DNA from: Apodospora peruviana
Taxonomy: Eukaryota; Ascomycota; Sordariomycetes; Sordariales; Lasiosphaeriaceae
Reading direction: 5' to 3'
Length of the DNA stretch: 64,000 nucleotides
NCBI GenBank assembly: GCA_033439685.1
Contig: JAUEDM010000001.1
Coordinates: 7,006,001-7,070,000, forward strand
The notes beneath the pieces are model-generated. The model saw nothing but the letters and a program-made list of their open reading frames with translations. It searched no databases and was not told the DNA's origin. How positions within the stretch are numbered: position 1 is the first letter of the stretch; the number at the start of each line of letters is the position of its first letter. This document shows positions 20,864 through 31,869 of the stretch, piece after piece. Position numbers and translations under genes: made by a program.

Positions 20864-23839
20864 TTAAATATCCAAGACCATCTGGATAACGCCGCTGTCG
20901 GCGGTGCAGAGCCTAGGCTTGCGGGCGTAGCCGCGGAGCATGCGAAATCCCGAGCCCTGGCTACGACCCTCCTCGATGACGGCGTGGACGTCGGCAATCA
21001 TCTTGCCGGCCTCACGCATGGCGTCACCAGGGTTGACGGTGTCGGCCAGGCGCAGCTCGCCCGAGGCCTTCTCCATCTCGGCGCGCAGGAGCCAGCGCTC
21101 CCAGCTCCAGCCGGCAGCAATACCAGTGACGGCGGCGACATTATCCGTAGAGCCCGACACGATGGCCTCGAGCTCGACCGTCTTGGACGACATGGAGCTG
21201 TCGCGGGCGATGTTGAACGGCTGGCGGATGCGGTGCTTGGGCCCGACGGGCAGGCACATCCACGCCCGGCGGACATCATCGAAGCCGGCGCGCTTGAGGC
21301 GGCCGAGGAACGAGCGGGTCGGGTTAGGGTCGTAGCCCAGGGTCTGGAGCGCGAAGCCGAACTCGACCGCCTTGGCGTTGCCGAGCGGGCCGGCGTTCAT
21401 GATGTCGGCGTCGAGCACGCTGAATTCGAGGTAGCCGCCGGGCTTGAGCACGCGCATGCACTCTTTGAGGCAGGCATCCCACTCATCCGCGCCGTTCTCA
21501 CCAAAGAGCTTAAGCACGGCGTGGAGCTCGCGAGCAGACACGAGGTCGAATTGGTCGTCCGAGAACGGCAGCTTGCTCATGCGCTCGACGGCGACCTGGC
21601 GATGGTTGGGAGGCCCACGGACGTTGCTGTTGCTGAGCTGGCGGATCCCCTTGGTGGTGACCGTGTAAATCTTGGTGTTGGGATACTGGAGCGCGGCGTG
21701 CCAGGCCCAGTCGCAGGCACCCTGACCACCGAGGTCAAGGATGCGCGCTCGGTCACGGCTGATGCCATCGGGACCAGGTGCCATGCGGCTCTGGCGAGCC
21801 AGGCGCTTGGCCACGGGGGCGGCGATCAGGCGACCACCGTTGAGCAGCTTGGTAGCAGCAACGTGCCACGCAGCCATGTTCATCTGGCCGAGGGCCTCGT
21901 TCTCCTTATCAGCGCGGAGCTTGTCCTTGTCGTCCACGATGATATCATCGCCGCGAGCAACGTTAGCGCTCATACGCTTCTTTGCCGACTGCGGCACCAC
22001 GGACAGCTGGAACTTTCCAAGCAGCTGGTTGCGGTGGGCATCCTTCAGCGAGATGCGCTGGGCCTGCATGGCCTCGAAGCGTGGCTGACGGTGAACAAAG
22101 ACGTCCGTGGGGGCACTTCGCACGGTGGCATCCGTGAAGGCGCGGTAGTAGGCAGACTCGGTGCGCGCAAGCTTATTAGGAGCAGCGCGGGGGACGGTCT
22201 CCTTCAGGACAGCCTCAGAGAAGCGGACTGCCTTCTTCTTATCGACGGTGGCATCCTTAGGAGGCACCAGCGGCTTCTCCTCAGCCTCGGACTCTGAGGC
22301 TACTGCTGCTTCCTCAGTGGGTTCGGTCTCGTCAGAGAAGCCGACAACACCCTGGAGGTAGGCTCGCTGCGCCATCAGCCACATCTCGGTGCGATCAACC
22401 TGAACGGCGGCATTCTCCTGCTGCTGAGCCACGTACTGAGGGTCATACTCAGCGACGATCTCAGTGGCAATGACGGGAGAGGAAGGCTGCTCCTCAATAA
22501 TAGCTGCGGTGGCCGGGGTCGGAGGTGGGAGCGGAACTCGGCGGGCGGTGACGGGCACCGGAGTAGGCTCGATGCGGATCGCCGTCGGCATGTCCGCGAA
22601 GTTCTGCTGCGCAGGAAACTCAAGGACACGCTCGACGATAACTGTGTTGCTCTCAATGGGTACGGGTCGGGGTGGCGGCGGCGGAAGGTTGTCGAGTAAG
22701 TTGTTCCATGGGGTCTTGTAAAAGTTCTCGGCGGTGGTCGAAGTCGGGGGAGCAGACTCATCAGTCTGGCTGCCCATATGCCAAGTAAGCCGGCTCGCGG
22801 AAGAGAGATCGGAGAAGAAGCCGCCAGGGGTAGGGATGTCTAGCTTGCTCAACTCAGCGAGAGATCGTTGGGTGTTGACGGAAGGAGCTCGGCTCACGCC
22901 ACCGGTGACCAGGCGAGGGAGCTGCTGTCTCATCTCAGACATCTCCTGGGGCACTTCGATGACCTGCTCTGGCCGCTCCTCCTCGAACTCGGAGTCGCTG
23001 CCGGACAGGGCCTGGAGGGTTTCGAGAGCGCCGGGCTGCAGGCGAACTCCGGACCATTCCTCGTCATCATCCTCCTGGGCTCCGATCATGGGGGTCGGGG
23101 GTGCAGACATCGCTGCCATCTCCTCTGAGTTGACGCTTCCATCGAGCGATGGGGGCGCGGAGATGCGGGGAATTTCTTGGATTTGCCGTAGCTCCATCAG
23201 ACTCTGGATTGCCGGGGACAGAGCAACTGCTGATGGCGGCGTGGGTGGTACTGGCGACGAGGCCTTCTGCTTCAAAACCGAGGGTTCGATGCCCTCCGGG
23301 ATAACCAACGGGGCGAGAACTTTGCGTCCACCGGAAGCCCTCCGGAGGCTCCTCGAGCTCCTCGAGCTCCTCGAGCTCCTTTGACGGCTGATACCGGCCG
23401 CCTGTAACCTCTCCTTGCGCTGAATTTCGTCATCGGATACATCGTAAAGATCGTCAAACTCGGTCGCATCGGTCATGACGCTTCCTCGGTTGTTCCACAT
23501 CATCTGCGAAGACGGGTTTGATGAGGAAGCCTCGGAACTCGCGTCGTCCAGATCAACGTCTGCCTCGCAGTCGCTCGACATGCACGACGGCGTCTCGGGG
23601 ACGATCGGGGCAGCCATGAAATGCATGCCGCGCGGTGTCGGGAAATGGTCGCTCAGGGGCGAGAGCCACTGCTCGATCTTCTCTGTCGACTGCCGGTTCC
23701 TTCTCCTCCGCTCGGCCGCTGATTCCCTGGCGTACTCCGGTTCCTCCATTATGGGATTAAGTGTCCGCGCCACCCTTCTCCGGCCCTGCGGAGAAGGAGG
23801 CCGGAAGGTAGTGTTTGGTAATAATACGAGATCGGACAT
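20864..23839 (-). CDS. Class I SAM-methyltransferase with long disordered N-terminus
   Basis: A single exon encodes 991 residues from ATG 23839 (MSDLVLLPN); a longer frame start 48 nt upstream is less convincing. The first 650 or so residues are low-complexity, rich in Pro, Ser and Glu, with a tandem RSS repeat coded by 23349-23380. From about residue 690 a Rossmann methyltransferase follows: motif I ILDLGGQGACDW (about 700-711), a VERMSKLPFSDDQFDLV segment (motif II/III), and VLKPGGYLEFSVLDAD (motif IV/V, about 798). The GxG-type loop is GGQG. This suggests SAM-dependent transfer of a methyl group to an unknown substrate. The arrangement recalls fungal LaeA-like and related regulators only in a general way, and I do not assign it to a named family. 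No introns are evident. Confidence 0.85.
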   Translation of the reverse strand: MSDLVLLPNTTFRPPSPQGRRRVARTLNPIMEEPEYARESAAERRRRNRQSTEKIEQWLSPLSDHFPTPRGMHFMAAPIVPETPSCMSSDCEADVDLDDASSEASSSNPSSQMMWNNRGSVMTDATEFDDLYDVSDDEIQRKERLQAAGISRQRSSRSSRSSRSLRRASGGRKVLAPLVIPEGIEPSVLKQKASSPVPPTPPSAVALSPAIQSLMELRQIQEIPRISAPPSLDGSVNSEEMAAMSAPPTPMIGAQEDDDEEWSGVRLQPGALETLQALSGSDSEFEEERPEQVIEVPQEMSEMRQQLPRLVTGGVSRAPSVNTQRSLAELSKLDIPTPGGFFSDLSSASRLTWHMGSQTDESAPPTSTTAENFYKTPWNNLLDNLPPPPPRPVPIESNTVIVERVLEFPAQQNFADMPTAIRIEPTPVPVTARRVPLPPPTPATAAIIEEQPSSPVIATEIVAEYDPQYVAQQQENAAVQVDRTEMWLMAQRAYLQGVVGFSDETEPTEEAAVASESEAEEKPLVPPKDATVDKKKAVRFSEAVLKETVPRAAPNKLARTESAYYRAFTDATVRSAPTDVFVHRQPRFEAMQAQRISLKDAHRNQLLGKFQLSVVPQSAKKRMSANVARGDDIIVDDKDKLRADKENEALGQMNMAAWHVAATKLLNGGRLIAAPVAKRLARQSRMAPGPDGISRDRARILDLGGQGACDWAWHAALQYPNTKIYTVTTKGIRQLSNSNVRGPPNHRQVAVERMSKLPFSDDQFDLVSARELHAVLKLFGENGADEWDACLKECMRVLKPGGYLEFSVLDADIMNAGPLGNAKAVEFGFALQTLGYDPNPTRSFLGRLKRAGFDDVRRAWMCLPVGPKHRIRQPFNIARDSSMSSKTVELEAIVSGSTDNVAAVTGIAAGWSWERWLLRAEMEKASGELRLADTVNPGDAMREAGKMIADVHAVIEEGRSQGSGFRMLRGYARKPRLCTADSGVIQMVLDI
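23349..23380. repeat. 9-nt tandem repeat inside methyltransferase gene
   Basis: About 3.5 copies of a CTCCTCGAG-type unit encode the RSSRSSRSSRS stretch of the disordered N-terminal region on the minus strand. In-frame copy-number change would not break the protein. Confidence 0.75.
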
Positions 23840-26539
23840 TTTTGTTGTGGTATAAAAAACAGGACGTGTAAAATAGGGGTCATACAAACATGGAAATAGA
23901 CCGTTGGGGTGGTGGTACTGTGAGCAAGACGTCCTGCGTCAGTAATGCAATACTAATGAAAGAAGGAGGCGAACGATGGACCGGCCCTCGGTTCAACGAA
24001 GCACTATTCCTGTAGATGCGCAGGAGGCGTGGGGGGAAGAAGAGAAATAGAGTGAACCAAACGGCACCACGCCTGGTGACCGGAGGGTCGAGATATTATA
24101 AGGACGGGGCATGACGAGAGAAGAGACAAGCCCGGGGCCATCGAAAGGCCATCCAACTAGGCCGGACAGAACTCCACTAGAGTCCGACCTGGGGGGCGGT
24201 TCCCACCACAGCGCCTAACTGCGAGGCTCGAAGGTTCGAACTCTGGCTTCCCACCCATATTGACGTGACCACGACCGAAGAGCGGCAGGTAGGCTCGCCA
24301 GGGGTGGTGGAGAGGTTGCCCACCCGAGTGTCTTGTTGGCCAGGTCTTGCAGGCGGATTGCAGCGATGCCCTGCGAGGGACTGGCTCGACTGGGTAGCAC
24401 TGGCAAGCTAGAGCTTGACTAGGGTGGGTTGGGCACCATATTGCACCACCAAACGTCCAATGCGTTCAATATCGCCGGTCGAGGGGGGGGATGAAGGCCC
24501 GGAGCCAGTGTCGAATCAGGTCGCGCAGACCAGCAGCAAGCTAATCCAGTCGAATCGATATATGCCATGCGACAGTAAGGCGCGCGCCAACATCGTCTCG
24601 ATCGGGAAGAATAGTGGAGAGGTAGAACCAATGGGGTGGGTGAGTGCAACCCCAAGCGTCAGATCTGGGCGCTTAAACGGGCGGCTGTCCAACTTTCGAT
24701 TGGATCATTGGGCTCGACTCGTCGTCGTCTGGAATCCACCAGGCTTTGAGAGGATGAGCTCGAAACATCGTCGCACTGCATCATTCAAACATCCACCTTC
24801 ACTGCTAAGGTAGCTTGCAGCTGTTGCGGACTGTAGACTTGAACGCCACGACGGGAAATGCACGACAATGAACCGGCGGCCGAGTCCGAGCAGATCGCCA
24901 GCCTGGCGTTCTTGAGGTCGATGTCAGCGAGATCCAGATGTCCAAGCCAATCCCCCTTCGGACCCCTGCAATGACCAGTGACCTGGTCACGAACAGATCG
25001 GACATCTCGTCGATCCACCTTCAAGCTGACATGGACATGCCACACCCACACCGCCATCCACGCTTATTCGCAGCTACCCATCAACACACACCCACGGTCC
25101 GTGGGTGCATCCGCCCATCTCGCAGCTGGTTCCTGCGGTTCCTGCCCAAAGAGACGCCGACAGTCATCATTCTGTTAAGCCGCCTCGCTGCTAACACCAC
25201 ATCTGGATGTGCAGTCACCAACCCGATTTCCATTTTGGGCTAACGTGGATCGCCTCAACACCACCACCACCGACGAGAAGGCCCGTGGAAGCCTTTCGCT
25301 TTCACTCCAGATCGGCTATGTCGGTCCCTTGGCGACCTCGAACTCCATACCTCCCGAGTCTGCAATAAAACGAGCCTCAATCACCAACAAGCCCCCGAGT
25401 GGCTTGCCAGTGTGAGCTTTACAGCCCCCAATATTGGGTGAAATGCGTGATTAACAGCCTGTGATCGATATGCATTGCATTGCGTGCTACAGTGGTGTAG
25501 ACATATTCTTATCTCAGAACCTAGCCCATGCCGGCAAGTGCCAACAGCTTCTGAGTGTTACACGGTGGGGGGGCTGGGAGTTTCTGAGAGGTAGATCAAG
25601 GAACTGCTGTGAGAAGTAGATAAAGACTGGGCAGCGACTCATCCATGACGAGGATGGCCTCGGTGAATCCTCACGTCAGAATCCAAACCCCATTAAGCTG
25701 GACTCGGACCCCAATGAGGCTTGCTGGCCATCTGCCGCATATCCCCATATCCTCATGTTCTCGCGTGCGGAACTAAATCATGCAGTGCAGTCAGTGGAAT
25801 CTGAATGGCCATATGTGCGTCGGGTGACACCGTGTCTGCGTCTTTGCGGGTATATCAATCAAATCTGCCAGCGCAGCCATGAGGACGGGGCCAAAGAAAG
25901 GGACCCTAGGGAGACGAACGCATGAAATCCGTGACTGGGGAGTGTGGACAGTAGTATGTTTCGGCAATCTGGGCGTTTGATTCTTCTGGGTTCGCACAGA
26001 CTGAAGCAGATGCGGGATAGCAAAGAGATCCGTCTCTTTCCAAAGCGAAGCGCTGGCGTCTACGAGGACGGCGGCAAACTGAGAAGATGGGCGGTTACGC
26101 CGAGAGTTGTAAGCGCCCACGTTCCCAGGCGGCTGGACAGAACGTCTCGATCCCATTCCGTCCAGCCGCATCGTTGCCCTGTTTGGCTTGTCTCACTCTG
26201 CCAGGTTCTGCAACCTTGTGGCGCTTTCTAAACGCTAGCCCAAGTCAGTTAGGCTCATACGTCTTGAGAGGTGGCTTACGGGTTACCCCTCCATCCAAAG
26301 AACCCCATCAATGTGAGGGGCAGCAAAGCAGCTCTCTACCAACTCGTCACTCGTCAGAACATACCTGGCGACATCCAGCTTGCAAGATCAAACTCGAAAG
26401 GAGCCTTCAATCCCACGCGACGCGCCAAACTTTCGATTGTTCTGACATCTCATTGACCTAACCCCGCATATACTTGCACGAGAAGACGACGGAAGCCCGA
26501 AGCCCGATCGAAACAACACACGCGAGATACACGAAAAGC
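23840..26539. other. Gene-poor region, 2.7 kb
   Basis: No supported gene. Frames at 24415-24813 (+), 24785-25057 (-) and 25791-26171 (-) lack recognisable domains and compatible splice partners. The region includes the promoters of the divergently oriented methyltransferase (-) and TMA22 (+) genes. Confidence 0.5.
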
Positions 26540-27763
26540 ATGGCTGAACCCGGCCCCGTGGGTCGCCATGTAATTTATTGCGGCGGTAAGAGACAATGAA
26601 CACCATTCCCACCCCTGGCATACATGCGTGTGCCTTGCGCAGTCGATCCCCAGGCTTGGAGTTGGGTCGCAGACGGCCGCCCGGTTGAGGAGAAACAGAA
26701 CCGACCTTGCTGACACCCACACCCACCCCTTTTCGGAGATCTTTAGTGTGCACCTTACCGCCAGAGGTATGAACAACATTGCCAATCAAATATATTTATC
26801 CCAATTTCCACAAAGTCGACCGTTTATGCGATTCGAGCCGATCTTCAATCGCCTGTTGAGTGAAACAAAATGTTGTTGGTTGTCACGCGACTCACTCTAC
26901 CTCGTCCTATCTAGTACTGCGAATATGGCGGCACCGTCAAGAAATGCCAGGAATGGCTAGAGAAGAACCATCCTGATATGTACTCGAGGATATGGTCGCC
27001 CGGTTCGTCGACCCTTTCTCTTCTCCTTCGGATTCCCACGGACAGCCACCAGTCATGGGCTAGGAAATATGGCCCCTACACAAAAATACATAATACATGG
27101 GACATACATACATATTCCCCTTTCCCCTTACCCGCGAGCAGTGCGATGATGTATGGCTGTGGCTTGGTCGACCACATGTGTGGTGCTCTGGAATTCCATG
27201 GAACACTAACCAACTAACGGCTGCATCGAAACAAACCCATAGAAGCTCTAGCAGCCGCCACCGCCACGCTCAGCGTCGACGCCAAAGATCGTGCCGCGAA
27301 AGACGCCAAGAAGAAGGCCGCAAAGGCCGAGGCCGCCGAACAGAAACAGGCCGACAAGCTCGCCAACAGTGTCGTAACCATCAAGAGGATCGAGCGCAAC
27401 AAGAGAAAATATGTCACGGCCGTGTCCGGCCTGGAAGCTTTCGGCCTCGAGCTGAAAAAGGTACAAAATTTCTGCTTTCAGTTGCTTCACACAGGACATG
27501 GTGCTGCTGTGTCAAACCCCGTCGATGTTATGAAACCACTTGGCTGACAACGGGATATCAAAAAAAAGGTGTCCAAGGATTTCGGTAAAAAGTTTGCTAC
27601 GGGCTCATCCGTAACCAAGACACCTAGCGGAGGAGAGGAGATCGTGGTCCAGGGCGACGTGAGCGACGAGATTGAGGAGTTCCTGCTCGAAAAGTACAAG
27701 AATATCCCCGAGGACAACATCGAGCTGGTGGAAGACAAGAAAAAGAAGGCCAGCGCCGGCTAG
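26540..27763 (+). CDS. TMA22: Translation machinery-associated protein 22 (DENR)
   Basis: Five exons (26540-26585, 26747-26766, 26915-27002, 27243-27460, 27569-27763) give 188 residues. Exon 2 is only 20 nt and supplies VCTLPPE; phases agree at every junction. The N-terminal part has the DENR zinc-binding-type cysteines (YCGVCTLPPEYCEYGG, then KKCQEW). The C-terminal half (from about residue 98, VVTIKRIERNKRKYVT, through VSKDFGKKFATGSSV) is a SUI1/eIF1-like domain. The family partners with Tma20/MCT-1 and acts in ribosome recycling and reinitiation of translation in the cytosol. All four introns use GT-AG borders and are 161, 148, 240 and 108 nt, long for such a small fungal gene. A Lys-rich tail ends the protein. 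Confidence 0.93.
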
Positions 27764-28125
27764 AGATCGCGAAGGCAGGAGAACAGGGACGTGGAGATTT
27801 GGCATAAGCGAACATAAAGCTTGACTCACAAAATCATGTTCTCAGCGTTCTCAGCGGATAGTATATGAATACAACACACTGTGCTTGTTGGTCCCGACCG
27901 TATTGCTCCCGGATGCTCTCTCTGTAGACACTCAGGAGAGAAAGAAACATGGAAGATAAGAAACCAATAATAACAACACCCGAAACATCATAAACGCCAG
28001 GCTTCATGAATCCATCAACAGATTCCCACGAAAAACAACAACCGAAAATACACCTCTGTTGCCGTAAAAACAATATACCCCACAAGCCAAACCAAACCAA
28101 AAAAAACATATGCTCAAAACACCAA
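27764..28125. other. Convergent spacer between TMA22 and borealin
   Basis: About 360 bp of presumptive 3' untranslated sequence of two convergent genes. Nothing else is supported. Confidence 0.5.
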
Positions 28126-29397
28126 TTAACCTCGCTTCCTCAGCACCCTTCCTGTACTAGACGTAGAAGCCGGCGTCGCCGCAGCTTTAGTCGCCGTCTT
28201 TTTTACTGTCGCCCCCGTCACTCCCTTCTTGATTGTGCTCATAACATTCCGCTTCGGAGGAGCAGCCGCCGCAGCCTTAGACGTCGTGGTCCCGCTCATC
28301 GCCGTCCCTGGCCGTTTTCTCACAACCGTCGAGGTACTGCCTTCACTGGACTCACTGTTGGCACTAACTCTCCGCGCCGTCCGTGTAGCAGGTCTCTGTG
28401 ATTGTTGTGACGCACCAGTATTGGCTCTCGTCCTCGTCGCCCTGGTAGCTGCCGTTGCCGTGGCGGCGGTGGTGGAGGGCGTCGTCTTGCGCGTGTCCTT
28501 TGTTGCCGCTGCCACGGCTCCCGTACGCGTAGAGCGCGCCTTTTCTACCATGTTGCTGATGATACCTGCCGTCTTGATCGGCGAGACGGGGCGCGCGATG
28601 CCGGATTTTCCGGGCGATGAGGTTACACCCCCACCACCACGTGGAGCAATTCGTGAGTTGGATGATGTCGGGGACAGAACTTGGCCCGGGTTGCGGGCAA
28701 TCTCCGCCGCTGGACCGAGAAGTCGGGACTTCTTCTTGGCGTTCTCGACGTGTTCAACCTCGTTTTCCTTGTCACCTCCGGATATGTCTTGACTGTAATT
28801 CTCGTGGTTAACGGGGATGTCTTGCTTTGGGGTACGATTGGAAAAAAACAAACCTCAGTCTCTTGGCTAACCGCGCCGGTGAGGCGATAGCACCCAACAC
28901 GCCGGGCCTTGGGAAGGGATAGCGTGACAGCGCAGCGTGTTGGCCGTCTTTCTCTGGTACCGGCGGACCCCGTGCTGCGTTCGTGGTGCTCTTTTGTTGT
29001 GATTCGGCCGAGTATTTCTGTAACAGATCGCCCATCCTGGCTTTGCGCAGCGATAGAGGGATGCGGTTGACGCGTATTTCAATTCTGGTGCGGAGACTCT
29101 GCGCATGGATACTGTAGTTTGCTCGAAGTTTGCGGGCGCGCTCAGTGACTGAGAAACGAAAGGTCAGATTACATCGCGTCTCGTCGTGCGCGCGCTGGGG
29201 CACATACTCTCGAGTTGCAGATTGTCAATTAATGCCTGCTTTTGCGCGAGACTAATGCCCGTCTTCCTCTTCTTGTGAGGACTTTCTTGACCGGAGCTGT
29301 TGGTTTTAGTCGGGACTCTCTGGCTAGTCGTCATGTCGAATGTGTTTTGCTCTTCGGTATCGACCGACTTGCGCTTTGTTCCGCGGATTGGTGGCAT
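28126..29397 (-). CDS. NBL1: Borealin / Nbl1-like chromosomal passenger subunit
   Basis: Three exons (29397-29208, 29148-28854, 28792-28126) give 383 residues, with introns of 59 and 61 nt and consistent phases. The first junction assembles the conserved N-terminal helix (SLAQKQALIDNLQLE joined to ITERARKLRANY), followed by RTRIEIRVNRIPLSLRKARMGDLL. This is the Borealin/Nbl1 N-terminal domain, which in the known complex forms a three-helix bundle with survivin/Bir1 and INCENP/Sli15 to place Aurora B on centromeres and the spindle midzone. The remainder is basic, Ser/Thr/Ala-rich and probably disordered, ending in VLRKRG. Yeast Nbl1 is far shorter (mostly this domain), so the long tail is a filamentous-fungal or animal-like feature. 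It diverges from RPN10 across 488 bp. Confidence 0.88.
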
Positions 29398-29885
29398 TGT
29401 GCTTGATTTTATCGCGAACCTGTCGATTTCGGAGATCGAAATGCTGTCGATGGTGAGAAATCGTGAGGCGCGCCGATGCTTTGATGGGATTTAGTTTGGT
29501 TTGAGATGGGAAAGAGGGAGCGCTGTGACGTGAATGGCCAGTGTTTTGCAGTGTAAACAAATGGAAAGCTCGGACCCAACGTGGCTCTTGTTCCCGCTAA
29601 GAGAATGGGTCTGTGCTTACTTAACGAACCCCTGCAGGTTCGTTGCCAGCTTGTGATTGGCTGTCAGCCGTTAAGGGCGGCTGCTTCCCAGGCTGAACCG
29701 CCTTACGCAACAGGAGCTTCTAGCCAGCCGCCCAAAGCTATCGCTAACCAGACAGCCTACGTACTCTCCTTCCCGAACATTATCCAACAAACTTCACTGA
29801 CACGAACAAAACCGGCACTCTGAATAATTACCATTCTACTATCGAATAGGATACTCCTTTCCTCTCACAAAACAGGTCGCTCAGG
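29398..29885. other. Divergent promoter region, borealin / RPN10
   Basis: A 488-bp spacer between two head-to-head genes and therefore a candidate bidirectional promoter. I did not find the yeast proteasome element GGTGGCAAA in it on either strand. Confidence 0.5.
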
Positions 29886-30882
29886 ATGGGTCTCGAGGCG
29901 GTAATGATCGTGGTGGACAACAGCGAGTTCAGTCGCAATGGCGACTATCCACCCACTCGCTTCGATGCTCAAGCCGATGCAGTCAACGTCCTCTTCCAAC
30001 ACATCATTAACGGCAATCCCGAGTCTGCAGTTGGCCTCATGAGTATGGGCGGCAAGGGCCCCGAGATGCTGGTGACGCCCACCACAGAGCAAGGCAAAAT
30101 CTTGGAAGGCCTACACCGAACGAAAAAGAACATTGGTGGTTCTTGTCATCTGGCGACCGGAATTCAGGTAGCAGGTGTACGTCTAGCTCCGTCACTTAGT
30201 GATACATGTATTGACGGTTTCTAATCTGACATGTTTGGCCACTCAACAGCTCGCTCTCAAGCACCGACAGAACAAGTCGCAGCGGCCGCGGATCATCCTA
30301 TTTATCTGCTCCCCAATAGAGGAGTCCGAGCAGGAACTGATCAAGCTTGCGAAGAAGATGAAGAAGAACAACACCTCCGTCGACTTCGTGCTGCTCGGTG
30401 AGATCACCTCCAGCAACGAGAGGAAGCTGGAGCAGTTCAACATTGAGGTCAGGACCGGTGACGGGTCACACATGGTCACCGCCGCGCCGAGCCGTCAACT
30501 CCTGAGCGAGGCGCTCGTCGGCAGCCCGATCATGAGACGCGACCGGGGTGGGGGCGCCAGCAGTGGTGCAGGTGCCGGAGCTTCCGGCAGTGCTGATGTC
30601 GGCGGCTCTTCGACGGAAGACTTCCCCTTCGGCATCGATCCAACTGTCGACCCCGAGTTGGCCCTTGCCCTGCGTATGAGCATGGAGGAGGAAAAGGCGC
30701 GACAGGAAAAGATTGCTCGTGAGGAGGCCGAGAAGGCCAAGGCTGCGTCGGGCTTGGAGACCGTTGAGGAGGAGGGCGAGTCGGCGGCGTTGCTGGATAA
30801 GGACGGCCAGCCAAGCGGAAGCAAGAAGGATGAGGACAAAGGAGATAAGCCAGATGACGCGGACAAGATGGACACGTCCTAG
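29886..30882 (+). CDS. RPN10: 26S proteasome ubiquitin receptor Rpn10
   Basis: Two exons, 29886-30176 and 30250-30882, across a 73-nt intron (GTACGT donor, AACAG acceptor) give 307 residues. The N-terminus EAVMIVVDNSEF is the start of the von Willebrand A domain (about residues 1-190) that docks Rpn10 between proteasome lid and base. A ubiquitin-interacting motif lies near residues 231-247 (DPELALALRMSMEEE), with the expected acidic lead and Ala/Ser core. The C-terminus is acidic and Lys-rich. A second GT lies two bases upstream of the donor (tandem GGTGTACGT); only the downstream one keeps VAGLALKH in frame. The gene gives the proteasome one of its polyubiquitin-binding sites. Confidence 0.95.
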
Positions 30883-31226
30883 TAAGGTGCCCTTCTGGCC
30901 GGATGGTTACGGTAGACTTGCTTTGTATTGGCGCATTCAATGATGGGACGGCGACTGGTTTTTGAAACTTTCCTTTGGTGATTTTTAGGAGGGCTGGCAA
31001 AATCACAAGGAATTCGCGATACATAGACAAGCCACCCTTTATGCCGAGATTGTTTGCTGCTTTGTAGTAATTAAATAACTCGTCAGCGTTTGAAATTTAT
31101 GCCTAAACGCCTGGCTAACCCTGGCAATAATATTGATGCCCGACCTCGGATCTACTCGTATTCACCATAAAAGTCACAGTTTCCCTCATGCCCTTTCCCC
31201 AAAACGCTGCTTGATGCGAAATACCG
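30883..31226. other. Convergent spacer RPN10 / TRS23
   Basis: About 340 bp between the stop codons of two convergent genes. No further feature is seen. Confidence 0.5.
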
Positions 31227-31869
31227 CTACCTGTTGTTGATCTCTCTAATATACGACGACAATTTGCGGTCAAACATGTCGCAACGGATGGGCATCTCGA
31301 GCTGGTAAAACGGGTTCTTCATGACATAGTCCGAGTACATCTCGTAGACGCGGCGCATGGTCACGTCGACGTTGGCCTGCGTGGTGTCGGTGAAAAGCAG
31401 AAACTTGGTGCCTGTCATGGTGTTGAAGCACTGCAGCCTGAAGTTTTCTGATTCGAGCACCTCCAGGCCCGACGGTGGTTCGGGACGGGTGAGCATGCCG
31501 GGGACTGGAGCGGGGGCTGTCGGCGGCGTCTTGACCGGGTTCAGCCGCGTCGTGATGGCGTGGACGCTAATTATCATCATCGGCATCAGCATCATCGTGT
31601 GTTTAATGTTGATAAGTGTAGTATGTTGAAAAAGGGTGGAGTGATGAGGGCCTCACTCACCCGTGAAAGGTCCCTGCCAGGACAAGATAGTCATTTGTGC
31701 TGAGCTTGTTTAGTCCGCCATCACTGAAGGACCTGTTGTAGACCAGCCCGCCGGCCTTGTTGATGATTATGAGAGCGAATACGGTCCTGATGTCATTTTG
31801 TAAGCAGTCAAAGTTATGATGCTTGAACTAATGAATGAGTGGAGAGACGCAACATGTTCGCAACTTCAT
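31227..31869 (-). CDS. TRS23: TRAPP complex subunit Trs23 (TRAPPC4)
   Basis: Three exons give 156 residues: a proposed 5-nt first exon (31869-31865, ATGAA), then 31786-31661 and 31566-31227. The second junction (GTGAGT donor at 31660) is secure and joins VLAGTFHG to VHAITTRLNP. The body has the sybindin/longin-like start VFALIIINKAGGLVYNRSF and the conserved end FLLFTDTTQANVD through YIREINNR. Trs23 is a core subunit of TRAPP, the Rab-GEF and tether for ER-Golgi traffic. The first exon is uncertain: upstream of VFALI the frame reaches a TAG with no ATG, so the start must lie in an upstream exon, and the proposed donor (GTTGCG) is weak. Protein identity is firm; the first two residues are not. 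Confidence 0.88.

Noticed and set aside
20984..22297. 437-codon plus-strand open frame antisense to the methyltransferase gene
   Set aside because: It lies opposite a long GC-rich coding exon; such shadow frames arise from codon bias. No start context, domain or splice signal supports it.
24215..24250. tRNA-like T-arm GGTTCGAACTC
   Set aside because: No matching acceptor, D-arm or anticodon stem could be folded around it.
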